The position numbers and the translations under genes are program-made. The notes beneath the pieces are model-generated. The model was not told where the DNA came from. It saw only the letters and a program-made list of their open reading frames with translations, and did not search any database. Shown piece by piece: positions 9,430 through 18,164 of a stretch of 64,000 bases of DNA; the first letter of the stretch is position 1, and every line of letters begins with the position of its first letter. Source of the DNA: Phycisphaera sp. GTDB taxonomy: Bacteria > Planctomycetota > Phycisphaerae > Phycisphaerales > UBA1924. Location: NCBI GenBank assembly GCA_025916675.1, contig CP098402.1, forward strand, positions 2,661,205-2,725,204, written 5' to 3'.

Positions 9430-10256
9430 GCGACGCCGACGCGATCGAGGACGTCGCGCTCCAGGCGATCGACCACGCCATCGAAGCTGAGGTCGCTGGT
9501 GTCGACGGTGATGGCGTCCTTCGGGCACACCAGCGGGCCCTCGTCACGATTGCGGTCGGCGTCATCGCGGCGGGCGAGGTCGGCCATGAGTTCGTCGGCC
9601 TCGACGGGGTAGCCCGCGGCACGCAGCTGGTCGGCCCGGCGTTCGGCACGAACGCGCAGGTCGGCGTCGAGGAAGAACTTCACCATCGCGTCCGGGAACA
9701 CGACCGAGCCCTGGTCGCGGCCCTCGGTGACGAGCCTTGGGTGCTGCTGGCCGATGATGCGCTGCTTGCGGACCATGTGGCGCCGCAGGGGCGTGATGCC
9801 AGCGACGACCGAGACGGCCTTGGTGACGTCGGGCGTGCGGATGCGGTCGTTCATGGGCTCGAAGCGCTCGTGGGCCTTGAGCCAGGCCATGATGGCGGGC
9901 GGGTCGGTTTCCCAGTCGAAGTGCAGGTCGGCCTCGGCGATGATCTCGACGAATCGATCGATGGCGGCGTCTTCACCGGCGCGTATCGAGTCGATGAGCC
10001 CCTCGTCGATGGCGATGGCGGCGGCGGCGCGATACATGGCGCCGGTGTCCAGCAGGTCGAGGCCGAGCCGCTCGGCCAAGGCCTGGGCGACGGTGCTCTT
10101 GCCGGTGCCGGCCGGCCCGTCGATGGTGACGATGATGTCCACGTCGAGGGGGATCACGCTGGGTCGCCTTCCGGGCTGGCTTGCCGCTGGCCTTCGATCG
10201 CGGGCGGCTGGAACAACCACGGCCGCCGTCCGGAGGGTATCCCGCGTGGGAGTCAT
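9426..10256 (-). CDS. cmk: Cytidylate kinase
   Basis: Phosphorylates CMP and dCMP. Walker A is DGPAGTGKST near residue 46, followed by LDTGAMYRA, the cmk CMP-site signature; later landmarks are TEGRDQGSVVFPDA and RAERRADQL. From ATG 10256 the protein is 276 aa with a ~38-residue extension before the kinase fold. That ATG overlaps the upstream stop (ATGA) and has GGAG before it, so I keep it. A GTG at 10157 would give a more usual length of 243 aa. The downstream plsC overlaps by 4 bp. Confidence 0.9.
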   Translation of the reverse strand: MTPTRDTLRTAAVVVPAARDRRPAASQPGRRPSVIPLDVDIIVTIDGPAGTGKSTVAQALAERLGLDLLDTGAMYRAAAAIAIDEGLIDSIRAGEDAAIDRFVEIIAEADLHFDWETDPPAIMAWLKAHERFEPMNDRIRTPDVTKAVSVVAGITPLRRHMVRKQRIIGQQHPRLVTEGRDQGSVVFPDAMVKFFLDADLRVRAERRADQLRAAGYPVEADELMADLARRDDADRNRDEGPLVCPKDAITVDTSDLSFDGVVDRLERDVLDRVGVA

Positions 10257-11464
10257 GCCTTGTCTCCATCGGCCGGGTCGTCGGCCGCTGGCTCAGGATC
10301 GGCCTTGGCGGCGGTCTTCTTCGAGGTTTTCTTGGAGGTCTTCTTGGACGTTTTCTTCTGGGGTTCGGCTTCGGGCTCGCCGCTGTCGGCCTTGGTCGAG
10401 GCCTTCTTGGTCATCTTCTTCTTTGTGGTGGTCGCGGGCTTCGAGGATTCACCGTCTGTGTCCCCGTCCGTGTCCGTGTCCGCGTCGTCTTCGTCGTCGG
10501 CCTTGCCCTTGGGATCCTCTTCGTCCTCGCCGTCTTCTTCTTCTTCGCCCTCGTCGTTGAAGATCGCGTCGAGCAGGGCGGCGGCGGCGGCGTCCATCTC
10601 GTCGTCGAACTCTTCCTCATCCTGGATGAGGCTGAACGGGCCGCCCTTGCCTTCCATCGCCAGCGAGAAGCCCTCACGGCTGCGACGCAGGCCCATGCTG
10701 AGGTCTCCCGGCCCGCGATAGTCGAGGCCCACGGCCCCGTCGTATCCCACCGCCGCGATGGCCTCGACGGCGGCGGCCAGGTCGAAGCCGTCGTGCTCGA
10801 CGATGGCGCGCTCGTCGTCCAGCTCGCCTTCCAGGGCCTTGAAGCCCAGCGTCGAGCCCAGGACGGCCGAGGCGTAGGGCGTGACCTTGCGCAGATAGGC
10901 GGGCATATCCTCGGCCTTGGCGGCGTCGGCGAAGTCGGGCATGGTGCCGACGCGGAAGCCGCCAATCTTCTTGAGCAGCTCGGTCAGCCGCTCGGGCGAG
11001 GACGTGAGGCTCTGGCTCTTGCCGATCGGGCCGGGCATGATCAGCAGGTTGATCTCCCGCTGCTCGGCCTCGCTCATAAGGCGTTTGAGCCGCTCGGATA
11101 CCTGGTCGAGAGCGTCGGGCGTATCGGGCGCATCGAGGGAGACACCGGCGGCGTTGCAGCCCAGCAGGCTAGCGGCGGCCATGACCCTGCGGATGCGCTC
11201 GTCGGCGGCGCTCGCGTCGGCGGCGGCCAGCTTCTGGGGATCCTCTTCGAGCAGCACCAAGCACGAGCAGCGGGCGCGGTCGGCCGAGTCTCGCAAGCGG
11301 GCCAGGTCGTCGCGGGTGCGGCCGGCGAGGAGGTCGGCCGAGAGCATGAGCCCATGCAGGCCCAGCTGCTCGTGCGCGTAGCGCGGCAGGTCGGTGAGTG
11401 ACAGGCTGGCGTCCTTGCCCACGAGCATGGAGCGCAAGGAACGGGCGGCAAGGGCGAGCAGCAT
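10253..11464 (-). CDS. Sugar-phosphate isomerase-like TIM-barrel protein with acidic and KKTS-repeat tail
   Basis: About 403 aa from ATG 11464. Residues 20-290 look like an AP-endonuclease-2/xylose-isomerase-type TIM barrel: strands such as LLIMPGPIG, FRVGTMPDF and GAVGLDYRG near the expected metal-site positions. The catalytic metal ligands are not clearly conserved, so enzyme activity is uncertain. Residues 305-403 are low complexity: an Asp/Glu-rich block, then a basic block with KKTSKKTSKKTSKK, resembling histone H1/AlgP-like tails. The tail could bind nucleic acid or a polyanion; that is inference. It is translationally coupled to cmk (ATGA overlap). Confidence 0.7.
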   Translation of the reverse strand: MLLALAARSLRSMLVGKDASLSLTDLPRYAHEQLGLHGLMLSADLLAGRTRDDLARLRDSADRARCSCLVLLEEDPQKLAAADASAADERIRRVMAAASLLGCNAAGVSLDAPDTPDALDQVSERLKRLMSEAEQREINLLIMPGPIGKSQSLTSSPERLTELLKKIGGFRVGTMPDFADAAKAEDMPAYLRKVTPYASAVLGSTLGFKALEGELDDERAIVEHDGFDLAAAVEAIAAVGYDGAVGLDYRGPGDLSMGLRRSREGFSLAMEGKGGPFSLIQDEEEFDDEMDAAAAALLDAIFNDEGEEEEDGEDEEDPKGKADDEDDADTDTDGDTDGESSKPATTTKKKMTKKASTKADSGEPEAEPQKKTSKKTSKKTSKKTAAKADPEPAADDPADGDKA

Positions 11465-11614
11465 CAAGGCACTGTAGTCGCCCTGTCGCCGGGCATCCCC
11501 GGGCGTTTCCCCCCCGGGGTGGCTTTCATGGCCTTGGTCCATAGCATTGGCCCGACTGCCCCCGGCCGCCGGAGCCGGGCACCGCCGACCACTTGGCCCG
11601 AGGACAACCCGACC
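11465..11614. promoter_or_regulatory. Divergent region with two GC-rich hairpins ahead of gcvH
   Basis: Between the minus-strand TIM-barrel gene and gcvH. CCCCGGG (11497-11503) can pair with CCCGGGG (11513-11519), and CCCGGC (11561-11566) with GCCGGG (11574-11579). Both lie in the likely gcvH leader. I saw no glycine-riboswitch core, so any regulatory role is unproven. Confidence 0.3.
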
Positions 11615-11995
11615 ATGCCCGCTCCAGACGACCGCCGCTACAGCGACTCCCACGAATGGCACAAGCTCGAGGGCGACACGGTGGTGGTCGGCATCACCCA
11701 GTTCGCCGTCGATCAGCTCACCGACGTGACGTTCGTCGAGATGAAGCCCGCCGGCACGAGCCTGAGCAAGGGCGACGCCGTGGGCGAGGTCGAATCGGTC
11801 AAGACCACCAGCGACATCTACAGCCACATCGACGGCGAGATCACCGAGATCAACGAATCGTTGGGGGACAACCCGGGGCTGATCAACGAGGACTGCTACG
11901 GCAAGGGCTGGCTGGTGAAGGTGAAGGCCAGCGACGTGGGCCAGCTCGACGCCATGATGGACGCGGGTGCGTACGCCAATAGCGGCGGGGCCTGA
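11615..11995 (+). CDS. gcvH: Glycine cleavage system H protein
   Basis: 126 aa from ATG 11615 (MPAPDD). This lipoyl carrier shuttles the aminomethyl group between the P, T and L proteins. The family pattern is complete: YSDSHEW at the N-terminus, GITQFAVDQL, then GEVESVKTTSDIYS with the lipoylated Lys, and the C-terminal NEDCYGKGWL block. Length is normal. The P, T and L genes are not in the window, and the next gene belongs to an ABC transporter, so the gene seems to stand apart from its pathway. Confidence 0.95.
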   Translation: MPAPDDRRYSDSHEWHKLEGDTVVVGITQFAVDQLTDVTFVEMKPAGTSLSKGDAVGEVESVKTTSDIYSHIDGEITEINESLGDNPGLINEDCYGKGWLVKVKASDVGQLDAMMDAGAYANSGGA

Positions 11996-12026
11996 AAGTC
12001 TTGGTGCTCCAGGCCAAACAAGTGGC

Positions 12027-12764
12027 ATGATCCGCTGCACCGGATTGCACAAGCGGTACAGCCTCGGCGAGCGCACGGTGTGTGCGCTGCGCGGGCTCGA
12101 CTTGACCCTTGACGAGCCGGGCTTCTTTGCCATCATGGGGCAGAGCGGCAGTGGCAAGAGCACGCTGCTGCACCTGCTGGCCGCGATGGACACGCCCGAT
12201 GAAGGCGAGATCGAGGTCGCGGGCGTGCGTGTGGACCAGCTCAGCGAACGGGAGGCCAACGCCTACCGCCGGCAAGCCATCGGCATCATCTTCCAGCAGT
12301 TCAACCTGATCCCAACACTCACGGCACAGGAGAACGTGGAGCTGCCCGGCTCGCTCGCGGGCGAGCCGGCGTATCAGCTACGCGAGCGGTCGTCGGCGTT
12401 GCTCGACCGTTTGGGCGTCGGCGATCGGGCCGACCACCGGCCCGACGCCCTGAGCGGCGGCGAGCAGCAACGGGTGGCGATCGCGCGGGCGCTGCTCTTC
12501 TCACCCAAGGTGATATTGGCCGATGAGCCGACGGGGGCACTGGACTCGGAGACCGGCCAGAAGCTCTGGAACCTGCTTCGTGAAGTGGCTCGCGAGCAAG
12601 GGGCCACCGTACTGATGGTGACCCACGAGCCCGCGGCGGCGGCGCATTGCCAGCGTGTGTACGTGCTGCGCGATGGGGTCATGGACGGGCACATCGAAAC
12701 GGAGGGGCTCGATGCGGCCGGCGTGGCGGCTCGCTATCACCAGCGCGTGGCGCAGGCGGGCTAG
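12027..12764 (+). CDS. LolD/MacB-type ABC transporter ATPase
   Basis: 245 aa from ATG 12027. Walker A is GQSGSGKST (residues 38-46), Q-loop region FQQFNLIPTLT, signature LSGGEQQR, Walker B VILADEPTGALD and switch His in VMVTHEP. FQQFNL and DEPTGALDS are typical of the LolD/MacB/FtsE-like exporter branch. It overlaps the start of the next gene, a two-module FtsX permease, by 53 bp; the two surely form one transporter. An upstream open frame adds 20 unrelated residues, so the downstream ATG is preferred. Confidence 0.92.
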   Translation: MIRCTGLHKRYSLGERTVCALRGLDLTLDEPGFFAIMGQSGSGKSTLLHLLAAMDTPDEGEIEVAGVRVDQLSEREANAYRRQAIGIIFQQFNLIPTLTAQENVELPGSLAGEPAYQLRERSSALLDRLGVGDRADHRPDALSGGEQQRVAIARALLFSPKVILADEPTGALDSETGQKLWNLLREVAREQGATVLMVTHEPAAAAHCQRVYVLRDGVMDGHIETEGLDAAGVAARYHQRVAQAG

Positions 12765-15483
12765 GACCGCCCTGCTGACCGCGGCCGTCGCGTTGTCGGC
12801 GGCGCTCATCGCCGCCGTGGCGTGCGCGTTGTCGTCGGCCAACAACGCCGTCACCTCACGCATGGACGCGACCTTCGGCACCGCCGAGGTGCGCCTGGAG
12901 CCCACCGGCCGCGGCGGGATGATGCCGCAGAGCGCCCTGGACACCGTGCGCGCCTGGCCCGAGGTCGAGCTGGCCGCCCCACGGCTGTCGAAGGACCTGG
13001 CACTGGAGATCTCCCGCGTGGTGTACACGCCGCGCGAGGATGATCCCGAGGGCCGCTATTACAAGCGGATCGCCAACTTCCGCGTGAACGCCATGGGCAT
13101 CGGCATCGACCCCGAAGCCGAGGCGGCGATGCGGCCGATCCGCATCATCGCGGGCCGTGCGCCACAGGGGCCGGGTGAGGTCGTCGTCGACGGCACGCTC
13201 GCGGGGCGGCTGACCTGGCAGGGGAGCCTCGAACAGGTCCGCAAGATCGGTGTCTTCAATCGGGCCGAACCATTGATCGCCGAATCTGGGAAGAAGGCCC
13301 TGCCCGGCGCGCCAACCGAGGCGCCCACGAACGAAGAAGAAGCCGAGGCGTTCAATGACCTCCAGGGCGTTCGGATAGGCGACACGGTGACCGTGCGACG
13401 GCTGCTGGGCACCGAGAAACTGACCGTCGTTGGCATGAGCGAGCCCCCGCCACTGGGCGGGCGGCCGCAGGCGTTCCTGACGATCGACGCGTTGCGCGGG
13501 GCGATTGGCCGGGAGAGCGCCGACGAGCTGACGCAGGTCGACATGACGCTCTCGCCCGGTACCGACCCAGCGGCCATGGTCGAGAGGCGGCAGGACGAGG
13601 CGCCCGAGGGCGCGCTGCTGCAGACGACCGAGCGCATCACCAGCGGGCTCGATCGCAACATGCGCAGCAGCCAGTTCGGGCTGGTCCTCGCGATCATGCT
13701 CGCCCTGCTCTCGGCGGCGTTCATCATCGTGACGGGCCTTGGCGCGGGCGTGGTCGAGCGGCAGCGCGAGCTCGGCATGCTGCGATGCATCGGCGCGTCA
13801 CGCGGGCAGATCGCCCAGGCACAATTGGTCGAGGGGTTGCTCATTGGCGTTGTCGGGGCGTGCGTTGGCGTGCCGCTGGGCGTGGGTGTCGCGGCAGCCG
13901 GGGCGTGGTACTACCGGGAGGTGCTGCCCGGCGGCCTGGCCACGCCGCCGGGGATGCTCGCACTCGCGTTTTTTGGTTCGATCGCAGCCGGCTTGCTGGG
14001 CGCGGTCTGGCCCGCGCTGCGTGCGAGCCGCACGAGCCCGATGGGCGCGCTAGCCAGCCGAGCGAACGCGCCACGCCCGCGCGGGATGGTCACCCTGGCC
14101 GTCATTGGGTTCGTGTTGCTGCTGGTGCAGGCCCTTGTGGTTGGCCTCCCCGATGATGGCCAGGTGGTGTTCTGGGGCTACGCAACGCTTGGCCTGCCGG
14201 CCGTGTTTGTTGGATACTTCTTGCTCGGGCCACCAGTGGTATACGTGCTCGCTTCGCTGTGCGCCGGGCCGCTCTCCAAGCTGCTCGGATTGCCAGCCCA
14301 GATCGTGCGACGAAGCGTTCGCTCCATGCCCTACCGGATGGGCTTTACGGCTGGCGCACTCATGACCGGGCTGGCACTGATGATCTCCAACTGGATCACC
14401 GGCGGGGCGATGTTGCGTGACTGGCTGGGACAGATGGAGTTCTCCGACGCGTTCGTAAGCGGGCTGCGCCTGACCGAAGACAGCCAGGGCACGCTCGACA
14501 AGCTGCCGTTTGTCGAGCGCACGTGCGCGATCACGCTGTTTCCGGTGGAGACCGACGCGTTCGGCATCCGTGCCTTGCAGACGTACCAGACCACATTTGT
14601 CGCGTTCGAGCCCGACCCGTTCTTCGAGATGAACAACCTCGTGTGGGTGCAGGGCGAGAAGGAGGCCGCAATCCGGCGGCTGAACGAGGGCGGGGCCGTG
14701 CTGGTGGCACGCGAGTTCTACGTCGCCCAGGGCATCGGCGTGGGTGATACGTTCACCTGTCGCGTGCAGGACGTGGAATACGAGTTCGAGGTCGTGGGCG
14801 TGGTGGCAAGCCCGGGGCTCGAGATCGTCGGGCAGTACTTCAACGTGGGCGAGGACCTGGCGCGGCAGGCCGTCCATGCCGTGCTCGGCACGCGGCGGGA
14901 TCTGGTCGACAAGTTTGGCGTGAGCGCGATCCACCTCATCCAGATCGATCTGAATGAGGCCATCGACGACGAGGTTGCCGTCGCCGAGATCCGCGATTCG
15001 CTCTTTGGCGGCGGCGTGCTCGACGCGGGCAGCGGGCGGCAGATCAAACGCGAGATCGAGTCGGTCGCCGGCACGACGCTGGCGGTGTTCTCGGCCGTCG
15101 CAATCATGGCGATGATGGTGGCCTGCTTTGGTGTCGCCAACCTCATCGTCGCGGGCATCCACGCCCGGCGGTACGAACTGGGCGTGCTGCGCGCGATCGG
15201 CGCGTCGCGGGGCATGGTTGCACGGCTGATCCTGGCCGAGGCCATTCTGATCGCGATCGCGGCCATCGTGCTCGGCACGGCACTCGGGTTCCAAGCGGCC
15301 TGGGCGGGGCAGCGGATGTACGCGCTGCTGGTGGGGCTCTCGCTCTCGATCCGCCCGCCGATCGGGCCCGTGGCGTTCAGTTGGGCGGTGACGCTGGTGC
15401 TCACGCTGCTGGCCGCCGCGCCGGCGGTGATCACGCTCGCGCGGCGCAAGCCGTTGGAGCTGCTTGGAGCGCGGGGCGGCTGA
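12712..15483 (+). CDS. Large two-module FtsX-type ABC permease
   Basis: 923 aa from ATG 12712, which has GGAGGGG just upstream inside the ATPase gene. One N-terminal helix (LLTAAVALSAALIAAVACAL) leads into a periplasmic domain. The first FtsX module follows at about 325-450, with the 'ERQRELGMLRCIGASRGQI' signature. A linker with several helices comes next, then a second periplasmic domain and a second FtsX module at about 790-915 (RRYELGVLRAIGASRGM). Such 2 x FtsX permeases work with a LolD-like ATPase in lipoprotein, lipid or peptide transport. The partner is the overlapping gene upstream. The substrate is unknown. Confidence 0.88.
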   Translation: MRPAWRLAITSAWRRRARTALLTAAVALSAALIAAVACALSSANNAVTSRMDATFGTAEVRLEPTGRGGMMPQSALDTVRAWPEVELAAPRLSKDLALEISRVVYTPREDDPEGRYYKRIANFRVNAMGIGIDPEAEAAMRPIRIIAGRAPQGPGEVVVDGTLAGRLTWQGSLEQVRKIGVFNRAEPLIAESGKKALPGAPTEAPTNEEEAEAFNDLQGVRIGDTVTVRRLLGTEKLTVVGMSEPPPLGGRPQAFLTIDALRGAIGRESADELTQVDMTLSPGTDPAAMVERRQDEAPEGALLQTTERITSGLDRNMRSSQFGLVLAIMLALLSAAFIIVTGLGAGVVERQRELGMLRCIGASRGQIAQAQLVEGLLIGVVGACVGVPLGVGVAAAGAWYYREVLPGGLATPPGMLALAFFGSIAAGLLGAVWPALRASRTSPMGALASRANAPRPRGMVTLAVIGFVLLLVQALVVGLPDDGQVVFWGYATLGLPAVFVGYFLLGPPVVYVLASLCAGPLSKLLGLPAQIVRRSVRSMPYRMGFTAGALMTGLALMISNWITGGAMLRDWLGQMEFSDAFVSGLRLTEDSQGTLDKLPFVERTCAITLFPVETDAFGIRALQTYQTTFVAFEPDPFFEMNNLVWVQGEKEAAIRRLNEGGAVLVAREFYVAQGIGVGDTFTCRVQDVEYEFEVVGVVASPGLEIVGQYFNVGEDLARQAVHAVLGTRRDLVDKFGVSAIHLIQIDLNEAIDDEVAVAEIRDSLFGGGVLDAGSGRQIKREIESVAGTTLAVFSAVAIMAMMVACFGVANLIVAGIHARRYELGVLRAIGASRGMVARLILAEAILIAIAAIVLGTALGFQAAWAGQRMYALLVGLSLSIRPPIGPVAFSWAVTLVLTLLAAAPAVITLARRKPLELLGARGG

Positions 15484-15501
15484 TCCCCGATACCATGCCG
15501 C

Positions 15502-16776
15502 GTGAGTACGCCGCAACACGCCACCGTTCCCGACGACCGCTCCACGAGCTTCCCGAAGGAAAAGATCCGCATCGTGCTGCTCGAGGGCATCCACCGCAGC
15601 GCCCGCGAGAGCTTGGAAACCGCTGGTTTCGCGGTCGAGAACGCTGGCGGTGCGCTCACCGGAACAGCCCTGGCCAAGGCGATCGCCGGTGCTCACGCGA
15701 TCGGCATCCGCAGCAAGTCGCAGATCGACGCGGATGTGCTCGGGCACGCCAAAAATTTGCTCGCCGTTGGCTGCTTCTGCATCGGGACGAACCAGGTCGA
15801 CCTGGGCCGCACCGCGGCGATGGGCGTGCCAGTGTTCAACAGCCCGTTCAGCAACACCCGCAGCGTGGCCGAACTCGTGGTCGCCGAGGTCATCGCGCTG
15901 CACCGCCGGCTGGCCGATCGCTCGGCCCAGATGCACGCGGGCGTGTGGCGTAAGAGCAGCGCGGGCAGCCACGAGGTGCGCGGGCGGACGCTGGGCATCG
16001 TGGGCTACGGGCGCATCGGCTCGCAGGTGAGCGTGCTGGCCGAGGCGCTGGGCATGCGTGTGATCTACCACGACACGGTACCCACGCTGGCCATGGGCAA
16101 CGCGAGGCTGGCGGGCTCGCTGGACCAACTGCTGCGTGAGAGCGATGCCGTCACGCTGCACGTGCCGGCGACCGCAACGACCAAGAAGCTCATTGGCAAA
16201 CGCGAGCTGGGCTTGATGCGTGAGGGGGCGGTACTGCTCAATAATTCTCGCGGCAGCGTGGTCGATGTCGACGCGCTCGCCAGCGCACTCGGGTCGGGCC
16301 ATCTGGCCGGGGCCGCGGTCGATGTCTTCCCCGAAGAGCCGGCGGCCAACACCGATGGCTTCGAGAGCCCGTTGCGCGGGCTCGACAACGTGATCCTGAC
16401 CCCGCACGTCGGTGGTTCGACGGGCGAAGCACAAGAGGCTATCGCCCGCGACGTGGCCGGCAAGCTCGTGCGATTCATCAATATCGGCTCGACCACCGGG
16501 GCCGTCAACGTGCCCGAGGTCGAGCTGCCCGAGCAGCCCGGTGGCGACCGAGCCCGCCCCCATCGCATCCTGCACATGCACAAGAACGTGCCCGGCGTGC
16601 TGGGCAAGCTGCACCAGGTGCTAAGCGCCCACGGCGCGAATGTTAGCGGCGAGGTGCTGCGGACGAATCAGGACCTGGGCTACGTCGTGCTCGACGTCGA
16701 CCCGGGTGATTCGCGGCCGGTCGTCGAGGAGTTGGCGGCGATTCCCGAGACTGTGCGGGTGCGCGTGTTGTGGTGA
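15502..16776 (+). CDS. serA: D-3-phosphoglycerate dehydrogenase
   Basis: 424 aa from GTG 15502. It oxidises 3-phosphoglycerate, the first step of serine synthesis. Landmarks are the NAD site GIVGYGRIGSQ near residue 172, LNNSRGSVVD, the catalytic Arg/Glu/His blocks ending TPHVGGSTGEAQ, and a C-terminal ACT domain (LHMHKNVPGVLGKLHQVL) expected to sense serine. The arrangement matches the E. coli-type short enzyme. It lies 18 bp after the permease gene and may be cotranscribed, though no functional link is evident. Confidence 0.95.
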   Translation: MSTPQHATVPDDRSTSFPKEKIRIVLLEGIHRSARESLETAGFAVENAGGALTGTALAKAIAGAHAIGIRSKSQIDADVLGHAKNLLAVGCFCIGTNQVDLGRTAAMGVPVFNSPFSNTRSVAELVVAEVIALHRRLADRSAQMHAGVWRKSSAGSHEVRGRTLGIVGYGRIGSQVSVLAEALGMRVIYHDTVPTLAMGNARLAGSLDQLLRESDAVTLHVPATATTKKLIGKRELGLMREGAVLLNNSRGSVVDVDALASALGSGHLAGAAVDVFPEEPAANTDGFESPLRGLDNVILTPHVGGSTGEAQEAIARDVAGKLVRFINIGSTTGAVNVPEVELPEQPGGDRARPHRILHMHKNVPGVLGKLHQVLSAHGANVSGEVLRTNQDLGYVVLDVDPGDSRPVVEELAAIPETVRVRVLW

Positions 16777-16819
16777 GCGGGTAACATGAGTGGGGTGCTT
16801 ACACACGGAGGCCCGTCCC

Positions 16820-17815
16820 ATGCGCATCGCTCGGCTTGCCCTTGTTGTAATCTTCACACTTCTCACATCTGGCGCTCATTCGCAGGACACATCGCGATCC
16901 GAATCTCTCGCCGTTATCAGTGTTCATCGTGTCGATCGCATCCTTGAAGCATGGCACGATGTGGGCGACGCGACCGTTCTCGTCGTCGCGCACCGTGCGG
17001 CCCATCGCGGGCCGGGCGCTGGCGGGCCGGAAAACTCGCTGCCAAGCATTGAGGCGGCTGTTGCGATGGGCTGCGACATGGTCGAAGTGGACGTGCGTCG
17101 GACGGCCGACGGGCACCTCGTGCTCATGCACGACAAAACCGTCGATCGCACGACGAACGGCACAGGCCGTGTCGATGCCATGACGATGGAGCAAGTACGC
17201 GAGCTTCGCCTGCTCGACGATGACGGTTCGCCGACGGACTTGCGCGTACCGACGCTCCGCGAAGCGCTGCTCGCGTGTCGCGGGCGGATCATGGTCAATC
17301 TGGACAAGGCGAGCGGATATCTCGCCGAATGCCTCTCGACGGCGACACGATTGGGCATGCGTAGCCACGTTGTGCTCAAGGCGAGCGTACGGCCGGAGGA
17401 CGCCCGCGGCTACCTGGCTTCTCACGGCCTTGCCAGCCTCGCGGGCGGACAATCCGAAGACACGCTGAGCTTCATGCCCATCGTCGCGTACGCGGGCGAT
17501 ACAAGCGTGGACGACGTGTCACACCATCTATCGGCACTCCGAGTGCTGGACGCGCCGACGATCGAGGTGTGTTTCGATGGTGTCCAAGCGGGCGATCGCC
17601 TAATCGATCCGGTCGCAGAGCAACTCGACGGCCGCGCCAGGCTGTGGATGAACTCACTCTGGGATTCGATCTCCGGTGGCCGCTCGGACGCCCAAGCCAT
17701 CGACGACCCGCACGCGGTGTGGGGGTGGATGGTCGACCACGGCGTGAGCGTCATCCAGACCGACGAGCCGCAAAGGCTGCTCGAATACCTTCGCTCTCGC
17801 GGGAGGCATTGGTAA
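16820..17815 (+). CDS. Secreted glycerophosphodiester phosphodiesterase-family protein
   Basis: 331 aa from ATG 16820, with ACGGAGG upstream. A signal peptide ends around GAHSQ (residue 22). The GDPD core follows: VVAHRAAHRG near residue 56, PENSLPSIEAAVAMGCD, VEVDVRRTADGHLVLMHD and DRTTNGTGRV. The general acid/base His pair and the metal-binding Glu and Asp are present. It should cleave glycerophosphodiesters outside the cytoplasm, releasing glycerol-3-phosphate, but related planctomycete proteins may act on other phosphodiesters. C-terminal 'VSVIQTDEPQRLLEYL' is typical of the family. Confidence 0.9.
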   Translation: MRIARLALVVIFTLLTSGAHSQDTSRSESLAVISVHRVDRILEAWHDVGDATVLVVAHRAAHRGPGAGGPENSLPSIEAAVAMGCDMVEVDVRRTADGHLVLMHDKTVDRTTNGTGRVDAMTMEQVRELRLLDDDGSPTDLRVPTLREALLACRGRIMVNLDKASGYLAECLSTATRLGMRSHVVLKASVRPEDARGYLASHGLASLAGGQSEDTLSFMPIVAYAGDTSVDDVSHHLSALRVLDAPTIEVCFDGVQAGDRLIDPVAEQLDGRARLWMNSLWDSISGGRSDAQAIDDPHAVWGWMVDHGVSVIQTDEPQRLLEYLRSRGRHW

Positions 17816-17830
17816 GTCGGGTGCGGAAAG

Positions 17831-17856
17831 TGGTGGTCGCGCAACGGTGGTCGAAG
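17831..17856 (+). repeat. 26-bp near-repeat, left copy
   Basis: Matches 58947-58972 at 23 of 26 positions in the same orientation, by eye. The similarity stops at both ends of the 26 bp. The copies bracket the metal and accessory region, with a serine recombinase close to the right one. Confidence 0.45.
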
Positions 17857-18039
17857 GGGCTCCAGAATTGGTCAGCGACTAGATTCCCGCCAGATTGCTT
17901 GCACCGTTCAATCAGCCCAGGAGTTTGGCTGCACTCGGCTGGCGAGGTGCGAACAGTTTCAGGACCATCAGAGCGGCGTGGGCGTGGCCTGGCAGCATCA
18001 CTTGCCGCGGGATGTCTCAGATCAACCCGGCATGTGACA

Positions 18040-18057
18040 ATACCCCGTTTGGTATTT
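18040..18057. promoter_or_regulatory. Candidate operator: AATACC-N6-GGTATT
   Basis: A perfect 6-bp inverted repeat (AATACC, CCGTTT, GGTATT) sits about 110 bp before the first gene of the copper operon. No regulator gene lies next to it. The symmetry suits a dimeric regulator, but identity is unknown. Confidence 0.35.
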
Positions 18058-18164
18058 GACCGGATAACCTCGCCATTCTGAGTTTGCCCGCACGGCACTG
18101 TCTCTGGAATATCTCGCCTGTCGCGCACATTCCCACCCGTTGACCTTCGGGGTAAAGTACAGCC

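Larger units (their letters stand above)
17816..18164. other. Intergenic region upstream of the cus-like operon
   Basis: About 350 bp with no convincing gene. It contains a short near-repeat (17831-17856) and an inverted repeat (18040-18057), both listed separately. The last 60 bp are the likely leader of the operon starting at 18165, including TTGACC around 18140, too close to the GTG to serve as an ordinary -35. Confidence 0.5.

Noticed and set aside
11465-11614. Glycine riboswitch before gcvH
   Set aside because: Two GC-rich hairpins are present, but none of the conserved glycine-aptamer core is visible.
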